Shown piece by piece: positions 63,120 through 64,000 of a DNA stretch of 64,000 bases; positions within the stretch are counted from its first letter, which is position 1; every line of letters begins with the position of its first letter. Origin of the DNA: Diphasiastrum complanatum (lineage: Eukaryota > Streptophyta > Lycopodiopsida > Lycopodiales > Lycopodiaceae); NCBI GenBank assembly GCA_029204225.1, contig CM055100.1, forward strand, positions 2,133,334-2,197,333, given 5' to 3'. Made by a program: the position numbers and the translations under genes. Under the pieces are notes generated by a model, which was given only the letters and a program-made list of their open reading frames with translations, was not told the origin of the DNA and made no database searches.

Positions 63120-63900
63120 GCAGACGGAAGAGAGGGCCGCAGGCGGGGTAGGCCTCCGGTTATTAGAAGGGGCCTCCAGAAGACATGAGCAGGCCGTTGG
63201 TAGAGACAACAGGTGAGGGAACGGGCCATCACAAGGGAGAAGAGGGCGTGGCCAGGCAGGGAAATGAGACAGAGAAGTCGCAGGAGCAGGGGAATCGCAG
63301 GTAAGACATGGGTATGGTTTCAGATTGCAGGCAGCGAGCAAGCAAGAGGAGGGAGCGCACAGCAGGGCGCGTGGCTAGGGAGGGCCAGGCAGCGATGAAA
63401 CTGCAGACAGAGATAGGAGCGGGCCACAACAGGGCAGCGAGCAGGGAGGTAGGGTCGTGGATAGGGTGGAGGAGTCGATCAGAAGGCAGAGTCACAGGCA
63501 AGGTAGCGATCAGCAGTGGGCAAAGAAAATCGCAGGTAGCCAAAGACTAAAAAATCAAATCGGATGAGGGGAGCCACTAATTGTAGGCAGACCATAGGCA
63601 GAGGAGGGAGCGGATTCAAATAAGGAGTGGGCACACAGGAAGGAGCGCAAATCAGCAAGAAGGCTTTTCTTCCACACAAGCAGGGCCGTTATGAGTGGAC
63701 AACGCAGACCATAGAGGGCCGTAGGCCAGGCCACACAGAGTTATCCACAAGAGGCTGGAGCAGGGCTTGCTAACGAGCCACAAGCAAGGCTAATTGTAAC
63801 CAGGGTAAATAGAAGTAGCGTGGGCAAGCAGAATTGCTACTCTGTGGAATAGAGACCAGGGGCAGAGAGTAGGTAGAGATTAACATGGACTAGTTTAGAT
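63120..63900. repeat. purine-rich, GCAGG-rich low-complexity tract
   Basis: The plus strand is strongly G+A biased and GC-richer than the rest of the window. Irregular GCAGG, GAGCAGG and GGAGCG words recur. Open frames on both strands here follow from the composition and are not called. Confidence 0.6.
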
Positions 63901-64000
63901 AGAGCAGGTTATATGGCATTCAAGCCACACAGTCGGATTAGAGACAGGGATTCCAATCCGGTTTGAAGCCAACAATTTGGAAGCAGAAATGGGTGCAATG

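Noticed and set aside
63048-63679. Pro/Leu/Ser-rich minus-strand frames
   Set aside because: They arise from the purine-biased composition of the region, not from a gene.

Overview
This is a stretch of nuclear plant DNA dominated by broken LTR retrotransposons, with two host genes. The plant assignment rests on a PLS-class PPR gene with E and DYW-type C-terminal sequence and a plant-type alpha-tubulin gene. The PPR style (near-identical 101-residue PLS triplets, each with a VDMYAKCG core) and the heavy copia load suggest a fern or another seed-free land plant; that is an inference, not a demonstration. No CRISPR, phage or bacterial feature is present.

Layout. 1-3149: 5' part of a young minus-strand copia element (G) with an intact gag-protease frame running off the left edge, inserted in the leader of an older copia (A2, LTR 3191-3789, decayed pol to 5191). 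5560-6120: copia integrase debris. 6607-7335: decayed copia gag with its primer binding site. 7480-7832: Ty3/gypsy RNase H interrupted by the 3' end of copia B (LTR 7833-8107, pol 8161-8889, minus). 8890-12071: plus-strand copia C1 (integrase to 3' LTR). 12856-18560: copia A1 (minus) with its LTR. 20340-20425: a tRNA-derived SINE with perfect target-site duplications. 20793-21015: a MITE with 9-bp target-site duplications. 21217-24676: PPR gene, followed by a broken DYW domain to about 25165. 26254-29776: copia D. 30020-33112: copia B2. 33126-37164: copia C2, ended by a 251-bp CT tract. 40081-41900: intact four-exon alpha-tubulin gene (minus). 44300-46085: copia scraps. 46273-52131: LTR element E, which has two LTRs but no recognisable pol and an integrase scrap inside its 5' LTR. 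52132-53858: gypsy integrase and LTR (minus). 53859-57350: 5' half of copia B (plus). 57619-58185: a copia-C LTR (minus). 58780-61510: two decayed copia pol fragments ending in a G22 tract. 61511-64000: mostly unassigned.

The main structural result is that several breaks explain one another. The gypsy element cut at 7832 continues, in frame and across the same 5-bp duplication, at 53853. The copia inserted there has its 3' half at 7833-8889 and its 5' half at 53859-57350. The 5'-truncated C1 element starting at 8890 has a sister LTR at 57619-58185. Reversing one inversion of about 48.5 kb (about 8890 to 57350) brings both pairs back together, so the window appears to carry an inversion, or an assembly error of the same form, with breakpoints inside two copia elements.

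The host genes act separately. Alpha-tubulin is a cytoskeletal subunit and looks functional. The PPR protein would be an organelle RNA-binding factor whose editing domain has been lost through stops, a frameshift, a small deletion and loss of the natural stop codon. Limits: all similarity calls were made by eye from motifs, and older LTR ends are approximate.
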